From Candidatus Woesearchaeota archaeon (GTDB lineage Archaea > Nanobdellota > Nanobdellia > Woesearchaeales > GW2011-AR15), in the NCBI GenBank assembly GCA_016928835.1, contig JAFGJW010000012.1, positions 33,223 to 97,222 on the forward strand: a stretch of 64,000 nt of DNA, in the 5' to 3' direction. Below are positions 1-9,886 of this stretch, in pieces. The notes beneath the pieces were generated by a model. It was given only the letters and a program-made list of their open reading frames with translations, ran no database searches and was not told the origin of the DNA. The position numbers were made by a program, and so were the translations under genes. How positions within the stretch are numbered: position 1 is the stretch's first letter; each line of letters opens with the position of its first letter.

Positions 1-1
1 G

Positions 2-829
2 ATAACACTCGGCTGTCTTGTATTAGATTCAAAATGGCTTGGAGACTATCTTGAATCTAGGGGGAAAGAGGTCGTGAAATATGTGAATGATGCTGAGGTT
101 CTATTCGAAGAGCCACCAAAATCACTGGGGGACCTGCTCTTGGGACTGTTCACGCACAGGCATTATTTTGCTTTGGCAGGTGTTGCCGCCGCAAGAGATG
201 ATAAAAGTTTGCTCCTACTTATAGAAAAGGAAAAAGAGGGAGGCAAGAAAGAGGAAGTTTATCAGGCAGCTGCCGCAGTTTTCATGACTTGCGTTAATCA
301 TTTTAGGCGTAAAACTTGCCTATCAATTGAGTTTGATGTTTTAAATGGTGATGGAACTTATATTGAAATAGCAAGAGACTTACTTGACCCTGAAAAAAGT
401 AATCCCTATTTCACTGCTAGTGGAAAGTGGATTGTTCTGGGACCAGTGAGGACTGAATCCAGAGGGGAGGACTTGAGACGTAGAGGAAAAAACATTGTTC
501 TACAGCCAGAGGTGAGAGAGCTCTTTGTCTACCTTAGTAGGATGAGACCGCAATATGTTGCTCTTTATGCTTCTGCAGTGCAGTATCCAGATCTTTATAA
601 ATTATTAAGTCCAGATGAACCAGAAGGAGATTCGTCACTTGCGCAGAGAGTGTTGCAATGGGTTAAGTCACCAGAATCTTTTGATACCAGAAAAAAGGGA
701 GAGTTGGTACAAAATATTGCTGACTCAGGAATACTTGGCTTAGGTGAGACAGTGAGGGTGTATATTAATCAATTAAACCTACTTGCTCAGATGTATCAAA
801 GATTGGGGGGTATAAGATGCAGAACTTAG
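2..829 (+). CDS. Unassigned soluble protein, 5'-truncated by the window edge
   Basis: The frame is open from base 2, so the gene almost certainly begins upstream. A GTG at 74 gives 251 residues, but the codons before it also read as plausible protein and no ribosome site or TATA box precedes 74. I recognise no family. The protein has no signal peptide or membrane segment and is mixed alpha/beta in composition, with charged stretches such as EKEKEGGKKEE. It overlaps the next gene by 13 nt in another frame, which indicates co-transcription. It is the first of a run of large orphan proteins filling the first 9.5 kb. Coding status is well supported by length and overlap; function is unknown. Confidence 0.75.
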   Translation: MTLGCLVLDSKWLGDYLESRGKEVVKYVNDAEVLFEEPPKSLGDLLLGLFTHRHYFALAGVAAARDDKSLLLLIEKEKEGGKKEEVYQAAAAVFMTCVNHFRRKTCLSIEFDVLNGDGTYIEIARDLLDPEKSNPYFTASGKWIVLGPVRTESRGEDLRRRGKNIVLQPEVRELFVYLSRMRPQYVALYASAVQYPDLYKLLSPDEPEGDSSLAQRVLQWVKSPESFDTRKKGELVQNIADSGILGLGETVRVYINQLNLLAQMYQRLGGIRCRT

Positions 830-2193
830 ATCAATTGCTTAAGATTTATGCAAGGGGTACAGCAGAATTGACTCTTCCTAAGATTTGGCAACTTGCTCAG
901 GCTAATATAACCCCAGCTACGGATACTGTTGCGGACTTAAATGAAACATGGAAAAACACATACACTCCTGAGCAGAGGGTTTCCTTGGTTAAGATCTTGG
1001 AAACTGTGAAGCCTGAACAGGAAGTTAGAGTAGAGAAGCGAATTCGGGAAGGGCCAGTATTTGGTTTTCCTGTAATCTATGTTGAAATAAATACTCCTTT
1101 GCTTCCGGAGACTGCAGAGGGAAGATTAAACTGGGGATTTGATGAACTTGAATTTAAGAGAGAAAGATATGTGATTGCACAAGATGGAACTGTTACCCCT
1201 TGTCCTGAGCCCGATAGATTTGAATTGGTTGAAAAATTGTATCGTGCTGATTATTCAATGCTTGCCCAGAGGCTTGAAGCTGCAGGTGTTGATTTAAGAC
1301 ACTATTTTTATAATATGTTAACAGGAAGGATACATAGTAACGCAAAATGTGGGTCTGAGGATGAAGCGGATACTTCTCAAATGCTTGGACAAGCTTCAAT
1401 GGTGTTTACTTTAATTAAACAGGGAATCTTACCCTGTAATGTCGGGAACGGCCCTCATGAGCTTTCTGATGACAAACCAGTTGTGCCCTGCGGCAGTCAT
1501 TGTTTTAAGAGCGAGGAAGAGCGTATAGCAGCTGCTGATTGGTTTAGAGGATTGCTTAGAGAGATTGCGCAGCTAACACCCGTGACTCCTGATTATAGAA
1601 GGCAGCGACCTGACTTAGGCCCTAAACCTTATATCCCTGGCTCTTCCTCTTCTGCTTCTCCAACCGTACTTCGTGGTCCAGATGGCATAGTTTTGCCCCG
1701 CACTAAGCATGTTTCATTGTACCTTTATGAACATCCAGCAGAACCCCTGCGTGTGAGGGACGGACCTGGGTATGGTCTTTTCCTTGATTTTGATTTTATG
1801 TATGCATATACTGGCAACGGAAAAAATCCCTATGGGAGTGGAGAGGACATTGGTCTTTTTATTACTCTGCGTCCTGTTCCGATGACTCCGCTTAGAGGAT
1901 TATCTGTGGTATTTGGAAAAGCTAGTGGTTTGGTTTATTCAGCAGAGCCTCTTGGTAGATGGGACGACTATCCTACAGGCCGGTGGACAGAGTCTTTGGA
2001 AGTTAGTCTGGATAACAATCCTTATGTGAGGCTACGCTGGAGTGCCAGAGCGCTCGATAATTTGATTGGTAAAGCTCACCTATCTGGTGGAATGAGGATT
2101 GAGGATGCAGTGGTGCCTGTTACAGTCATGCATGATGGAAACGTTGTTGGTGATACTTCATTACAACTTTATCTTAGTAGATATGCTCGCTAG
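817..2193 (+). CDS. Unassigned 458-residue protein with a Cys/His-rich middle
   Basis: The ATG at 817 lies inside the 3' end of the preceding gene, with GGGGGG-rich sequence just upstream as a possible ribosome site. No known family is recognised. Residues about 175-230 hold several cysteines and histidines (a CGSEDE stretch, an LPCNVGNGPHE stretch, then VPCGSHC), which could bind a metal, but no standard zinc-finger spacing is evident. The remainder is soluble and rich in Pro, Gly and Tyr, with no signal peptide or membrane segment. It ends just before a convergent orphan gene. A lineage-specific protein is the likeliest description; function unknown. Confidence 0.75.
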   Translation: MQNLDQLLKIYARGTAELTLPKIWQLAQANITPATDTVADLNETWKNTYTPEQRVSLVKILETVKPEQEVRVEKRIREGPVFGFPVIYVEINTPLLPETAEGRLNWGFDELEFKRERYVIAQDGTVTPCPEPDRFELVEKLYRADYSMLAQRLEAAGVDLRHYFYNMLTGRIHSNAKCGSEDEADTSQMLGQASMVFTLIKQGILPCNVGNGPHELSDDKPVVPCGSHCFKSEEERIAAADWFRGLLREIAQLTPVTPDYRRQRPDLGPKPYIPGSSSSASPTVLRGPDGIVLPRTKHVSLYLYEHPAEPLRVRDGPGYGLFLDFDFMYAYTGNGKNPYGSGEDIGLFITLRPVPMTPLRGLSVVFGKASGLVYSAEPLGRWDDYPTGRWTESLEVSLDNNPYVRLRWSARALDNLIGKAHLSGGMRIEDAVVPVTVMHDGNVVGDTSLQLYLSRYAR

Positions 2194-2216
2194 AGAAATT
2201 TCTGCTATACAAATAA

Positions 2217-3197
2217 TTATCCAAATAACCTTTCAAAAGTATATCTCAGAGAAAGATATTGTTGTAGACTTAGTCCTGTGATTCTATTCAACTTGCCAAC
2301 AAGGTTATTATATGCTGGTTGTCTCCCTACTCTGTTGGCAGTTTGGATTGTTTTATTCAAAGGTTCTAGCAAATGCGCTGTAGGCCCATTAAGTTGTATT
2401 AACCTCTCTGTTTGTCCTTGGGCAAAACTTTGGGTGACATATGCTCCGTGATAAACATTTCCAAGCACTCTTTGTGATTCTTGAGCTTGAGCATATCTTT
2501 GTCTGAGTCTGAGCATTATCTCCTTTTCTGAATCCCTGCCACCTTCACCGACAACTACTACGGATCTAGGAATATGAAGATACGCACTGGAACACATAGC
2601 TGCTAAATCAAGTGGATTGGGCATTAAGGGATGATTTTCTATAGGTTCTCCAAGGATGCTTCCTCCAGAAAGAGAATATGCGAGCATTAGTTCAGGATCC
2701 TGGTTTTCTATGCACTGTTTCCAATGATTATATAATCTATCAAGTTCCTCCGCCCTTTTCCTGTCATATGGTGAAAACAATGCATGCCCTTCAAGAGTTA
2801 GATGTTGGTTGCAAGCCCATAACTCCTTGAACCCTCTGGTTGATTGCTCTACTGTAGCAATGGCTACCGGCCTGCCTCGGACATAATGTATTAGTTCAGG
2901 ATCACACTCCACTGCCATTAATATTTCTAGTGCTGGATCAGGTGTAGAACTGGTGTGCCAGAAATTACCAAGTTCATCAGCTCTTCCAAGGGCAATGTTA
3001 GGCAGTCCTGCAACAGGTCCTTGGATAAGGTATAATAACCTTGATCCTTTTCCGGGCAATAGGATTACAGGGACATAGTTTTCCTCTACTTTTATTGGAG
3101 TTTGAGATTCCGGTAATGTGGGATCATAGCCATATATTGTGTCTCCATTGAGACATCTTTCACTTACATAGGGTCGGATAGCATCTGATCTGGACAT
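2217..3197 (-). CDS. Unassigned 326-residue soluble protein
   Basis: The ATG at 3197 has an archaeal TATA-like AGATTTATAAATAG about 25 nt upstream on the minus strand, so the mRNA is probably leaderless. The protein is soluble, with a Gly-rich stretch VVVGEGGRDSEKE near residues 210-222 and a basic, helical C terminus; no catalytic motif that I can name is present. It converges on the 817-2193 gene with a 23 nt gap and diverges from the gene at 3305, the two promoters lying within about 100 bp. Its family is unknown to me. Confidence 0.75.
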   Translation of the reverse strand: MSRSDAIRPYVSERCLNGDTIYGYDPTLPESQTPIKVEENYVPVILLPGKGSRLLYLIQGPVAGLPNIALGRADELGNFWHTSSTPDPALEILMAVECDPELIHYVRGRPVAIATVEQSTRGFKELWACNQHLTLEGHALFSPYDRKRAEELDRLYNHWKQCIENQDPELMLAYSLSGGSILGEPIENHPLMPNPLDLAAMCSSAYLHIPRSVVVVGEGGRDSEKEIMLRLRQRYAQAQESQRVLGNVYHGAYVTQSFAQGQTERLIQLNGPTAHLLEPLNKTIQTANRVGRQPAYNNLVGKLNRITGLSLQQYLSLRYTFERLFG

Positions 3198-3304
3198 TTT
3201 TTTGCGTTATTACCATACTATTTATAAATCTTTCCAAACTAGTGTCCTCAATAAGTGGTTACAAAACAAAGATTTATATATAAGAAGCTCACTCTTGCCA
3301 CGAT

Positions 3305-4954
3305 ATGTCCACTCAAAAATCTGTACTAGATACTATCTCTCCTAGATTGATTACCCCGAGTGATGTCTCTGTTTACACACCAACAGGGGAAATGCGCTTA
3401 AAATATTATGTATTAGAACCAGAGGATGCTATCCAGAATAATCGTACTGGGCCCGGTTGCTATTTGTTTTATAATGGTATGCAGGTTCCAATTCTAGGAG
3501 TGCCAGGAATTCCAAGCACATTCGGACAGGATTACTATCCTTATCTTGTCCCTGTGGCCCATCGTGAATTAACTCAAGTATTGCCTTATGTTGTTGTGGC
3601 GGCGCCAGTGCGGCCGAAAGAAGAGCTCTCTCACGCAACATTGGAATCGTTTTGCTCACGGGCCATCCCTTTTTATAAGCCAAGGACATGGGTGCAGGCA
3701 GTTGCAGGCTTGAATCCTAATCTGCTTTATGTTAATGGTGTAAGTGCTTTTGGTTTTGAGGCGGTTGATTCAACCTTTATAGAACAATTTACTTCATTGT
3801 TTTCAATAGGGGATTGGCCAGGTGAATTTATAGATTTGATAATGCTTCTTCTGGCTGCTTCAGATTTTAAATTTGAAACTGGATCTACTGGAGTATCTAT
3901 TCTTTCTTCCCATATGTTTAATTACGAAGAGCCTAACCATGCAGGACAAGTGTTAGAACCAAGTCCTTATCTGGATCTCCCCACCCCTCGTTTGGTAGAA
4001 TTTAGTAATAGTCAAATGGCAATTGCTGATGCTGCTCCTAAGAGAGTTGGTCCCTGCATCAGGACTGTGATTCCAGGATATCGTGATACCTCTGACGCAT
4101 CTAACACATGGTATAGAGAAGAGGTATTGGTTCCGGGACTTTATCTAACTAGGACTCCACTTTGTTTTAATGCAGAAGAACGGTCCACACCCCTGTTTGT
4201 TTTTATATCTAACAAAGTAAATGCAGGTGTGATTGGTGGTGAAGTTCCTTTGCAACAGCAGGATCTTGATATATTGGTTCAAAAAACACTTGCTCATCGC
4301 GGGCTAACAGCAGTTGAGAAAGGATTATTAACCCTTTACTTAGGGAACCTTTATGTTGCTTCCGGAACAAATGTGAAGGCACTGAAATATAGAAGATCAA
4401 GAGAAGCAGAACAAAAAACAGCAGAAGCAATGGACAAGTATGCTACACAATTAAGGGGAATGTTTAAAAATGGAACAATCCCTTTGGGCGAAAAAGCCTT
4501 GGGTTATTTCGTAGATACTTTTTTTGTGGATGTGCCTCTTGATGATGAATTGAGAGCTGAACTTCTATACACCTTTCCTGTGCTTCTTGCTCAAGAAGCC
4601 TGTCTTCTCCATCTCCAAGGTTACTATGATAAAAAAAAGAGTGAACTTCTTCCAAAAGCTGGGACACCTGACCCTCAAATCTCTTCAAAACTTCATGAAG
4701 CATTAGCTTTGAGTGGTATTGGCTCAAGTACAGCTATACTTAGGCAGATTTCACGTTTAGAAAAACTAGTAACAGAGCTTGAGGAATATAGGCACTCTGG
4801 CTCAGGTGTGCCCGTTTCCCAACCACTGTTGGAGAGATATTCATCTAGTGACCTTGGAAAACTTAATCCTTCCCGTCCTATCTCTGATCAACTCGTTGAA
4901 TTAGGAATTGGAGAGAGCAAACTAAGATTCCCGAATATTTTTGCCCAGGCTTAG
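3305..4954 (+). CDS. Unassigned 549-residue soluble protein
   Basis: The start at 3305 is supported by a TATA box (TTTATATATAAG, about 3271-3282) roughly 28 nt upstream, giving a leaderless transcript. No conserved domain is recognised. The first 200 residues are mixed alpha/beta; the C-terminal third is helical with a short predicted coiled coil (RQISRLEKLVTELEEY, about residues 480-497). No signal peptide or membrane helices are seen. It has its own promoter and stands divergently to 2217-3197. It is probably a lineage-restricted protein; role unknown. Confidence 0.78.
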   Translation: MSTQKSVLDTISPRLITPSDVSVYTPTGEMRLKYYVLEPEDAIQNNRTGPGCYLFYNGMQVPILGVPGIPSTFGQDYYPYLVPVAHRELTQVLPYVVVAAPVRPKEELSHATLESFCSRAIPFYKPRTWVQAVAGLNPNLLYVNGVSAFGFEAVDSTFIEQFTSLFSIGDWPGEFIDLIMLLLAASDFKFETGSTGVSILSSHMFNYEEPNHAGQVLEPSPYLDLPTPRLVEFSNSQMAIADAAPKRVGPCIRTVIPGYRDTSDASNTWYREEVLVPGLYLTRTPLCFNAEERSTPLFVFISNKVNAGVIGGEVPLQQQDLDILVQKTLAHRGLTAVEKGLLTLYLGNLYVASGTNVKALKYRRSREAEQKTAEAMDKYATQLRGMFKNGTIPLGEKALGYFVDTFFVDVPLDDELRAELLYTFPVLLAQEACLLHLQGYYDKKKSELLPKAGTPDPQISSKLHEALALSGIGSSTAILRQISRLEKLVTELEEYRHSGSGVPVSQPLLERYSSSDLGKLNPSRPISDQLVELGIGESKLRFPNIFAQA

Positions 4955-5009
4955 ATACATTTAAATATAAGATATTGGTCCCCTTAAAAACATGAAATGG
5001 GTGATATAA

Positions 5010-6281
5010 ATGGTTAGAACATTACAACTCGGTGCAACTGATGTTCAAAAAATGCCTTCTTTAGCATATCCGAATCTCGGTTCGTTAGGACAAATAGATT
5101 TTGGAGGAGCTGCAGCTCTCCATGCCCTCCCTGGCATCTTTACAGATTCGAGAAGTATTCCGGTCCCAGATTCTTTAATTCAGGCTGCAATGGGCCGAGA
5201 TCCCGAAAGCCTTGGCGATTATCTTCAATGGCTAACTGAAAATGTTGATTCTAATGCTTTTAAACCTACAACGGCTGAACATGCAGCACAACTTTTTAGA
5301 GTAAAGGGTGTAGAGGTTGATCAATTAGTAAGATCTTGGGGGGTAGATCCAAAACAATTGCCGGCCCTTGCAGGCTCTCTCGGAGCTCAGGCTTATAAAA
5401 TTGGAGTTGAACTTGCTCCTGATAACAAACATCTGGAAATGGTAGTATCTACTTTAGGGAAGCCAGAACAAATAAGAAGACCAGACCATCTGCTTAAACG
5501 TCTTTATGAGTGTCTTGGCCAACCTGGAGAATTCTCACTTTATGTGCCAGAGGGTGCTTCTTTGGTTAGAGTTTCACGAGTGCTTAGAATATTTGGGTTT
5601 GGTTATTTTCCAGAAGCAGATCGTATTCACCAAACAGCATTAGCAGCTGTTGAACTTGCATTGGGAAAGGATATGAGAACAGAAGAATTAGATAAATATC
5701 GTATAGAGGTAACTGGCTTAGCTATAGAGTATGCTTCTTTAGCTCAAAACGTAAAAGATGCAAGAGCTGCTCAAGCTGCTGGAGCACTACAACGAATGGA
5801 AGCAATTAAATATCAACTTCAAGAACGGCTTAATTATGTTTTACAAAGGGAAGAGGCACAGCGCATAGAAGAAGAACGAAGGAGACAGGAAGAAGTCAGC
5901 CGACAACAACAAGGAAGGGTTGATGCAGATGGACATGTTTACCTCGGTTTTTGGCTTGGATACGATCCAGTACTTACTATTGTAGATGATAAATTAAAAC
6001 GTTTACCTGGTTACATGGGTGCTGCTGCACGGATTGTTGATGATGCACTAGTAATCTTCTATCGTGGTCTGAGATTAATTTTGGATGACCCTTTAGCTGA
6101 AAAGAATGGTGTTCCAGTAAACCCTGCTGATGACGCGCTCACAGGTATTGCCACCGGATACAGTCAAATAGATAGGTCGGGATTAGCTGCACCTCTAGCA
6201 GAATTAGTTCCTGTCCGTAAAGTATTTGAGGGACTAAGGACTCTTTTTAATTCGAGTAGGGAACTCGTCTCGGCTTATTAA
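5010..6281 (+). CDS. Unassigned 423-residue protein with a charged coiled coil
   Basis: The ATG at 5010 follows a GGGTGAT ribosome-site-like element and, further up, a TATA box (ATTTAAATATAAG near 4958). Residues about 272-310 form a strongly charged helix (QRIEEERRRQEEVSRQQQ), probably a coiled coil linking an N-terminal helical region to a C-terminal hydrophobic but not clearly membrane-spanning region. No known family is recognised. Downstream, TTCCTAAGGAA plus T-rich DNA (6300-6340) may terminate the transcript. It is part of the orphan-gene island. Confidence 0.77.
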   Translation: MVRTLQLGATDVQKMPSLAYPNLGSLGQIDFGGAAALHALPGIFTDSRSIPVPDSLIQAAMGRDPESLGDYLQWLTENVDSNAFKPTTAEHAAQLFRVKGVEVDQLVRSWGVDPKQLPALAGSLGAQAYKIGVELAPDNKHLEMVVSTLGKPEQIRRPDHLLKRLYECLGQPGEFSLYVPEGASLVRVSRVLRIFGFGYFPEADRIHQTALAAVELALGKDMRTEELDKYRIEVTGLAIEYASLAQNVKDARAAQAAGALQRMEAIKYQLQERLNYVLQREEAQRIEEERRRQEEVSRQQQGRVDADGHVYLGFWLGYDPVLTIVDDKLKRLPGYMGAAARIVDDALVIFYRGLRLILDDPLAEKNGVPVNPADDALTGIATGYSQIDRSGLAAPLAELVPVRKVFEGLRTLFNSSRELVSAY

Positions 6282-6422
6282 GTCGCTAGATAATAAAATT
6301 TCCTAAGGAAGTTCAGCTTTTCCTTTTCTTTTTTGTTTAATCTTTAAGTATCTTAAAATATCTTATTGTTGGACTAACATAATACTTCTTGTTGTTTCTA
6401 TACTAGTGGTTGGGGTCCCCCT

Positions 6423-8024
6423 TTACTCTTCCCAAACAGGATATAACATAACCCTTGCCCATACGGGTGTAGTCCCAATCTCAGTTCCATCCGATCTAAG
6501 ATATCTTGGTTTGACTCTAATTTCTCCTCGCCAAGGATATCCCTCTCTTCTTGTAATTGTTATTCTAGCTTTTTCTCCAGGTCTGGGTGTAAATGATTCC
6601 TCAGTAGGGCCTACTAAATTATTACTGTATTGAATCTCATATCCTAACTCAGATAATCCTTCCGGAGGAACCGTTCCCGGCCTCTGTACTGCAGAGAGCA
6701 CCAGTGTTAGTCCATAAGGCCCTGAATCTTCTGGTCCTGTTCTTGAACTAAGATAGAAACTGCCGATTGTATCCTTAGGTTGTGCAGCTTCTCTCCCATC
6801 AACAAATATTTCTTCTGGCTCTAATTTTGGGGTTATTCTGAGACACGGTACTTCTTGTCCAACCCCCCCCTCTTTTTTCCTTGGTGCGTAGCTTGGCTTA
6901 TGCATCCTGTAACGCTCAAGCTCTCTGCAAATCTGACGCAGTGTTTTAATTACGATTCTCATAGGTCTTCCAGCTTCTCTATCTCTGTCACAATAAAAAC
7001 AAGGTGTGATTGGTGTCTCTTGGTTATTATAGTCGCCCCCTATTTCCCACCAATTAAGGTCCAAGGCAAGTTCAACTAAGTCTAACACTTCTACAGGGAC
7101 TAATCTGCCCTCCTCTCCCCCCATAAGATCATACCATTTTCCTTCTTCTTCTCCCCTATTTTTAGTGGTGGAGCAGCCTTGGAAATGAATCTTGCCATTG
7201 GGGCTTATAGCAATTCCGCCCCCTCCCTTCTTCTTATAATATTCAGACCGATTCAGCTCTTGAAACATTTTTTGGAGCAGGTTTGCAATATGGTCTATCA
7301 ACTGGCTATAACTAAACCTATCTGGTATGGTATACCACTCTCGAAGCCTTGTTCGAGGAGTTTGAGGCCAGCTCAAACCAGCCAAAGCAGCCTGAGATGC
7401 GTATCTTGGATTTAGTTGAGGAGGTATTTGGTAGTACGTTGAATAAATAAGATCAACAAGGGTATGTGAATTACCTTGTCTGGGAATACAACAAACAACT
7501 CGTGTAGCTTCTCCAACGTATTTTGCTCCAATATTAAGCGCATGCCAGCCAATCTCTTCCGGATCCTGGGTTAGATCTATTGTTGTCATAACTCCTTCTC
7601 TTCCACCAACATTACATACCCCTCCTACTCCTTCCCTAGATGAACCAACTCTAATAGGTGTTGAATTATGATCTACAAAAAATACTTTATTCCCTTTTTC
7701 AGTTAAGACTGCTGTAAGTTGTTTTTTATCGAATTCAGTTGATGGGCCAAACCTTAAACTAGGAAGGGTGTCATTTACGTTCATATAAACTTTCTTTTCT
7801 CCTACTATTGTCAATGGTACTTCAGAAGCATCTCGGGGTTTATCTAAAGGAAGCATTTCTGTTATTATTACCCTTAACTCATCACCACTAACCATCAGAT
7901 ATACATTATGTCTGTCTCTAAGTCCGTGTCTTACTAAATCTAGCAACTGTTTTGCCATCTGAACTTGCCCATGAAATAGTTCTTTTGGCTGTTCTAGAAA
8001 GTCAGTAATATCAGCATATAACAT
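6423..8024 (-). CDS. Unassigned 533-residue protein with a CxxC motif
   Basis: The ATG at 8024 has AAATATTTAAATATAG about 25 nt upstream on the minus strand, so it is probably leaderless. The product is soluble. Residues about 369-376 contain CFYCDRD, a CxxC pair that could belong to a zinc site, though a second pair is not obvious. A Gly-rich, Lys-rich loop (KKKGGGG) follows the middle helical region, and the C-terminal 120 residues look like a beta-rich domain. I cannot place it in a family. It diverges from the gene at 8118, with both promoters in a 93 bp gap. Confidence 0.77.
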   Translation of the reverse strand: MLYADITDFLEQPKELFHGQVQMAKQLLDLVRHGLRDRHNVYLMVSGDELRVIITEMLPLDKPRDASEVPLTIVGEKKVYMNVNDTLPSLRFGPSTEFDKKQLTAVLTEKGNKVFFVDHNSTPIRVGSSREGVGGVCNVGGREGVMTTIDLTQDPEEIGWHALNIGAKYVGEATRVVCCIPRQGNSHTLVDLIYSTYYQIPPQLNPRYASQAALAGLSWPQTPRTRLREWYTIPDRFSYSQLIDHIANLLQKMFQELNRSEYYKKKGGGGIAISPNGKIHFQGCSTTKNRGEEEGKWYDLMGGEEGRLVPVEVLDLVELALDLNWWEIGGDYNNQETPITPCFYCDRDREAGRPMRIVIKTLRQICRELERYRMHKPSYAPRKKEGGVGQEVPCLRITPKLEPEEIFVDGREAAQPKDTIGSFYLSSRTGPEDSGPYGLTLVLSAVQRPGTVPPEGLSELGYEIQYSNNLVGPTEESFTPRPGEKARITITRREGYPWRGEIRVKPRYLRSDGTEIGTTPVWARVMLYPVWEE

Positions 8025-8117
8025 TTTTCACCAGAGACTATTCATATCTATATTTAAATATTACTATTTTTTAGTAATTAAAAATGAAAGATTTAAAAAT
8101 AACCCTTTATCTCCCAA

Positions 8118-9524
8118 TTGGAAATGCCATATTTTCCAGAAGATTCGATTGATGTAATTATTGAGGAATTAACACCACCTCTTGTTATCACACTTTGGCA
8201 ACTTCTTGATTTGGGATTAGTAACTCCTGATCAAATGATTCAGTTTTTAAGAGAGCAAGAGGAAGTCATTAATTATGTGAATGCTGGAGTTTCTCATGCC
8301 GGGGAAAAGACTGTAGATTATAATCCACATGGTCAGGACATATTGTACCCTCTTGTACACACTTTTTTGCAAGTGTTTTTAGCAGGAATTCCTTCTTATA
8401 CTCAGCAACCAATCCAAACTTTTCAAAGAGGATATGTGGAATTAACACAATTAGACAAGTTGCAATTGAAACAACTAAGTAATGGCGAATTTAAACTAGA
8501 AGAAATTGTAAGATTTTCAGAAGCTGCCCTGTCAGAAGCACCAGAGACTCGGCTTGACCTTGTTGGGGCCCTGACTTATTTTGCAGCATATCAGTATATC
8601 GTGCAGGGAGACACCCAATTAGGCAGATTCCAGGGCTACACTAGGCTTCAAAACCTATTATTGCAAAAACTGGTTCCGGGCACAAAAAAAGATAGGATTC
8701 AACAGCTAAGAGATGAAAATCATATAAGAGTACTCTTTCCATATCTTTTGTTGGCTCTTACAACCGGCTTTTCAAGACAAGAAGAAGGGGCATTAACACT
8801 AGTCCGTCCTGTGGCTGAATTGTTTGGATTTTTTCGTTCTCCGTTTGGGAGATACATTGAGCCAAATGGAATAGTAGTATATTCTCCTAAACATATAGCA
8901 GGAGAGAGAGTAGTTGATGAATCCCAGACCGCGTCTCTTAATCATGCCTTAGAAACAGCCGCACGTGAATACTGGGCTGCAACAGACCACGAACAAAACC
9001 CCCCACATTATACCTCCATTTTTGATTTTGAATCAAAGCATCCACGTTACGGATTAAGTCAGCTAGGTCGGGAATTGCGGCCTTATGTTTTGGCTGCATT
9101 AAATGGGATACAAGTGGGACTTATGATAAAGCGGCAAATTACTGAACCCTTAACTATAAAGCAAAGAGCGGAACTTTACGACGCGATTGGTTTTCCAAAC
9201 TCAGGTCCAGATAATTTCAGACAGATGAGCTTAAGAGCATTAATACTCTTTCTTTGTGCTAGTGAAACAAGCTTAACAATCACCAGGGAAAGACTTGTAC
9301 AAGGATGTTGTCGTTATTTAGGGGGGAAAGAGGTAGAGATAAGCTCCAGTATCTCAAATGCTCTTGAATCTCTTTCTGGGAAGGGTTATATTAGTTGTAG
9401 AGACCAGGGCAACCCACCTTCAGTTTCTCTTCTTGATAAATCTAATGTGGTTTGGCGAGCCTTGAACACTGTCCAAAGAGTTTTTAGGTATGTTTCGGGC
9501 GGTGTTGATCCCTATTTTTCTTAA
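8118..9524 (+). CDS. Unassigned 468-residue protein with a possible winged-helix end
   Basis: The ATG at 8118 sits about 25 nt after GATTTAAAAATAACC, which fits a leaderless promoter. Most of the protein is helical with no recognised domain. Residues about 370-445 read like a winged helix: helices around LRALILFLCASETSLTITR, a SSSISNALESLSGKGYI segment resembling a recognition helix and wing, and then a beta hairpin. That is an inference from pattern only. No signal peptide or membrane helices are seen. It is the last member of the orphan run before the toxin-antitoxin region. Confidence 0.77.
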   Translation: MEMPYFPEDSIDVIIEELTPPLVITLWQLLDLGLVTPDQMIQFLREQEEVINYVNAGVSHAGEKTVDYNPHGQDILYPLVHTFLQVFLAGIPSYTQQPIQTFQRGYVELTQLDKLQLKQLSNGEFKLEEIVRFSEAALSEAPETRLDLVGALTYFAAYQYIVQGDTQLGRFQGYTRLQNLLLQKLVPGTKKDRIQQLRDENHIRVLFPYLLLALTTGFSRQEEGALTLVRPVAELFGFFRSPFGRYIEPNGIVVYSPKHIAGERVVDESQTASLNHALETAAREYWAATDHEQNPPHYTSIFDFESKHPRYGLSQLGRELRPYVLAALNGIQVGLMIKRQITEPLTIKQRAELYDAIGFPNSGPDNFRQMSLRALILFLCASETSLTITRERLVQGCCRYLGGKEVEISSSISNALESLSGKGYISCRDQGNPPSVSLLDKSNVVWRALNTVQRVFRYVSGGVDPYFS

Positions 9525-9607
9525 ACAGATTTACTTGACTCAGCACCCTCTCACTCCGCAAGCCCATCCCGAAAAACTCTTTCCTCTAAACATTTTAAAA
9601 ACAAAAC

Positions 9608-9644
9608 ATTTATATAAATTAAATATTTACACAGTATTAAATAT
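9608..9644 (+). promoter_or_regulatory. vapBC promoter with direct repeats
   Basis: A TATA box (TTTATATAAATT, 9609-9620) is followed by two exact copies of ATTAAATAT at 9618-9626 and 9636-9644, 18 bp apart. They lie between the TATA box and the antitoxin start, where an antitoxin that represses its own operon would bind. The sequence is AT-rich, so chance repetition is possible. Confidence 0.35.
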
Positions 9645-9662
9645 ATGCTTTGGAGGAATAAA

Positions 9663-9884
9663 ATGCCAACAATCACACTCTCCGTACCAGTAGATTTGAA
9701 ACGTGAAATGGATGAAGAAAGGGAAATAAATTGGTCAGAAGTTGCAAGAACAGCAATCAAGTTAAAATTGTCTCAACTAAAAATATTAAAATCCATCTCT
9801 GCCAAATCAAGATTGACTGAAAGGGATGCATTGGAACTGGGAAGAAAGATAAACAAATCCTTGCATCAGAGATATTCTCAATAA
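9663..9884 (+). CDS. vapB: Antitoxin, VapB/ribbon-helix-helix-like
   Basis: A 73-residue protein starting MPTITLSVPVDLKREMDE, the usual beta strand plus helix opening of ribbon-helix-helix antitoxins; the N-terminal strand would contact operator DNA and the C-terminal tail would wrap the toxin. I chose the ATG at 9663 because GGAGG (9652-9656) sits just upstream; an in-frame ATG at 9645 lies before the ribosome site. It is followed after 2 nt by a PIN-domain toxin. Repeats at 9618-9644 may be the autoregulatory operator. Confidence 0.8.
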   Translation: MPTITLSVPVDLKREMDEEREINWSEVARTAIKLKLSQLKILKSISAKSRLTERDALELGRKINKSLHQRYSQ

Positions 9885-9886
9885 AA

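Noticed and set aside
9490..9693. 67-codon frame between the orphan gene and vapB
   Set aside because: It overlaps the end of one gene, the promoter and the antitoxin start; no coding signal.
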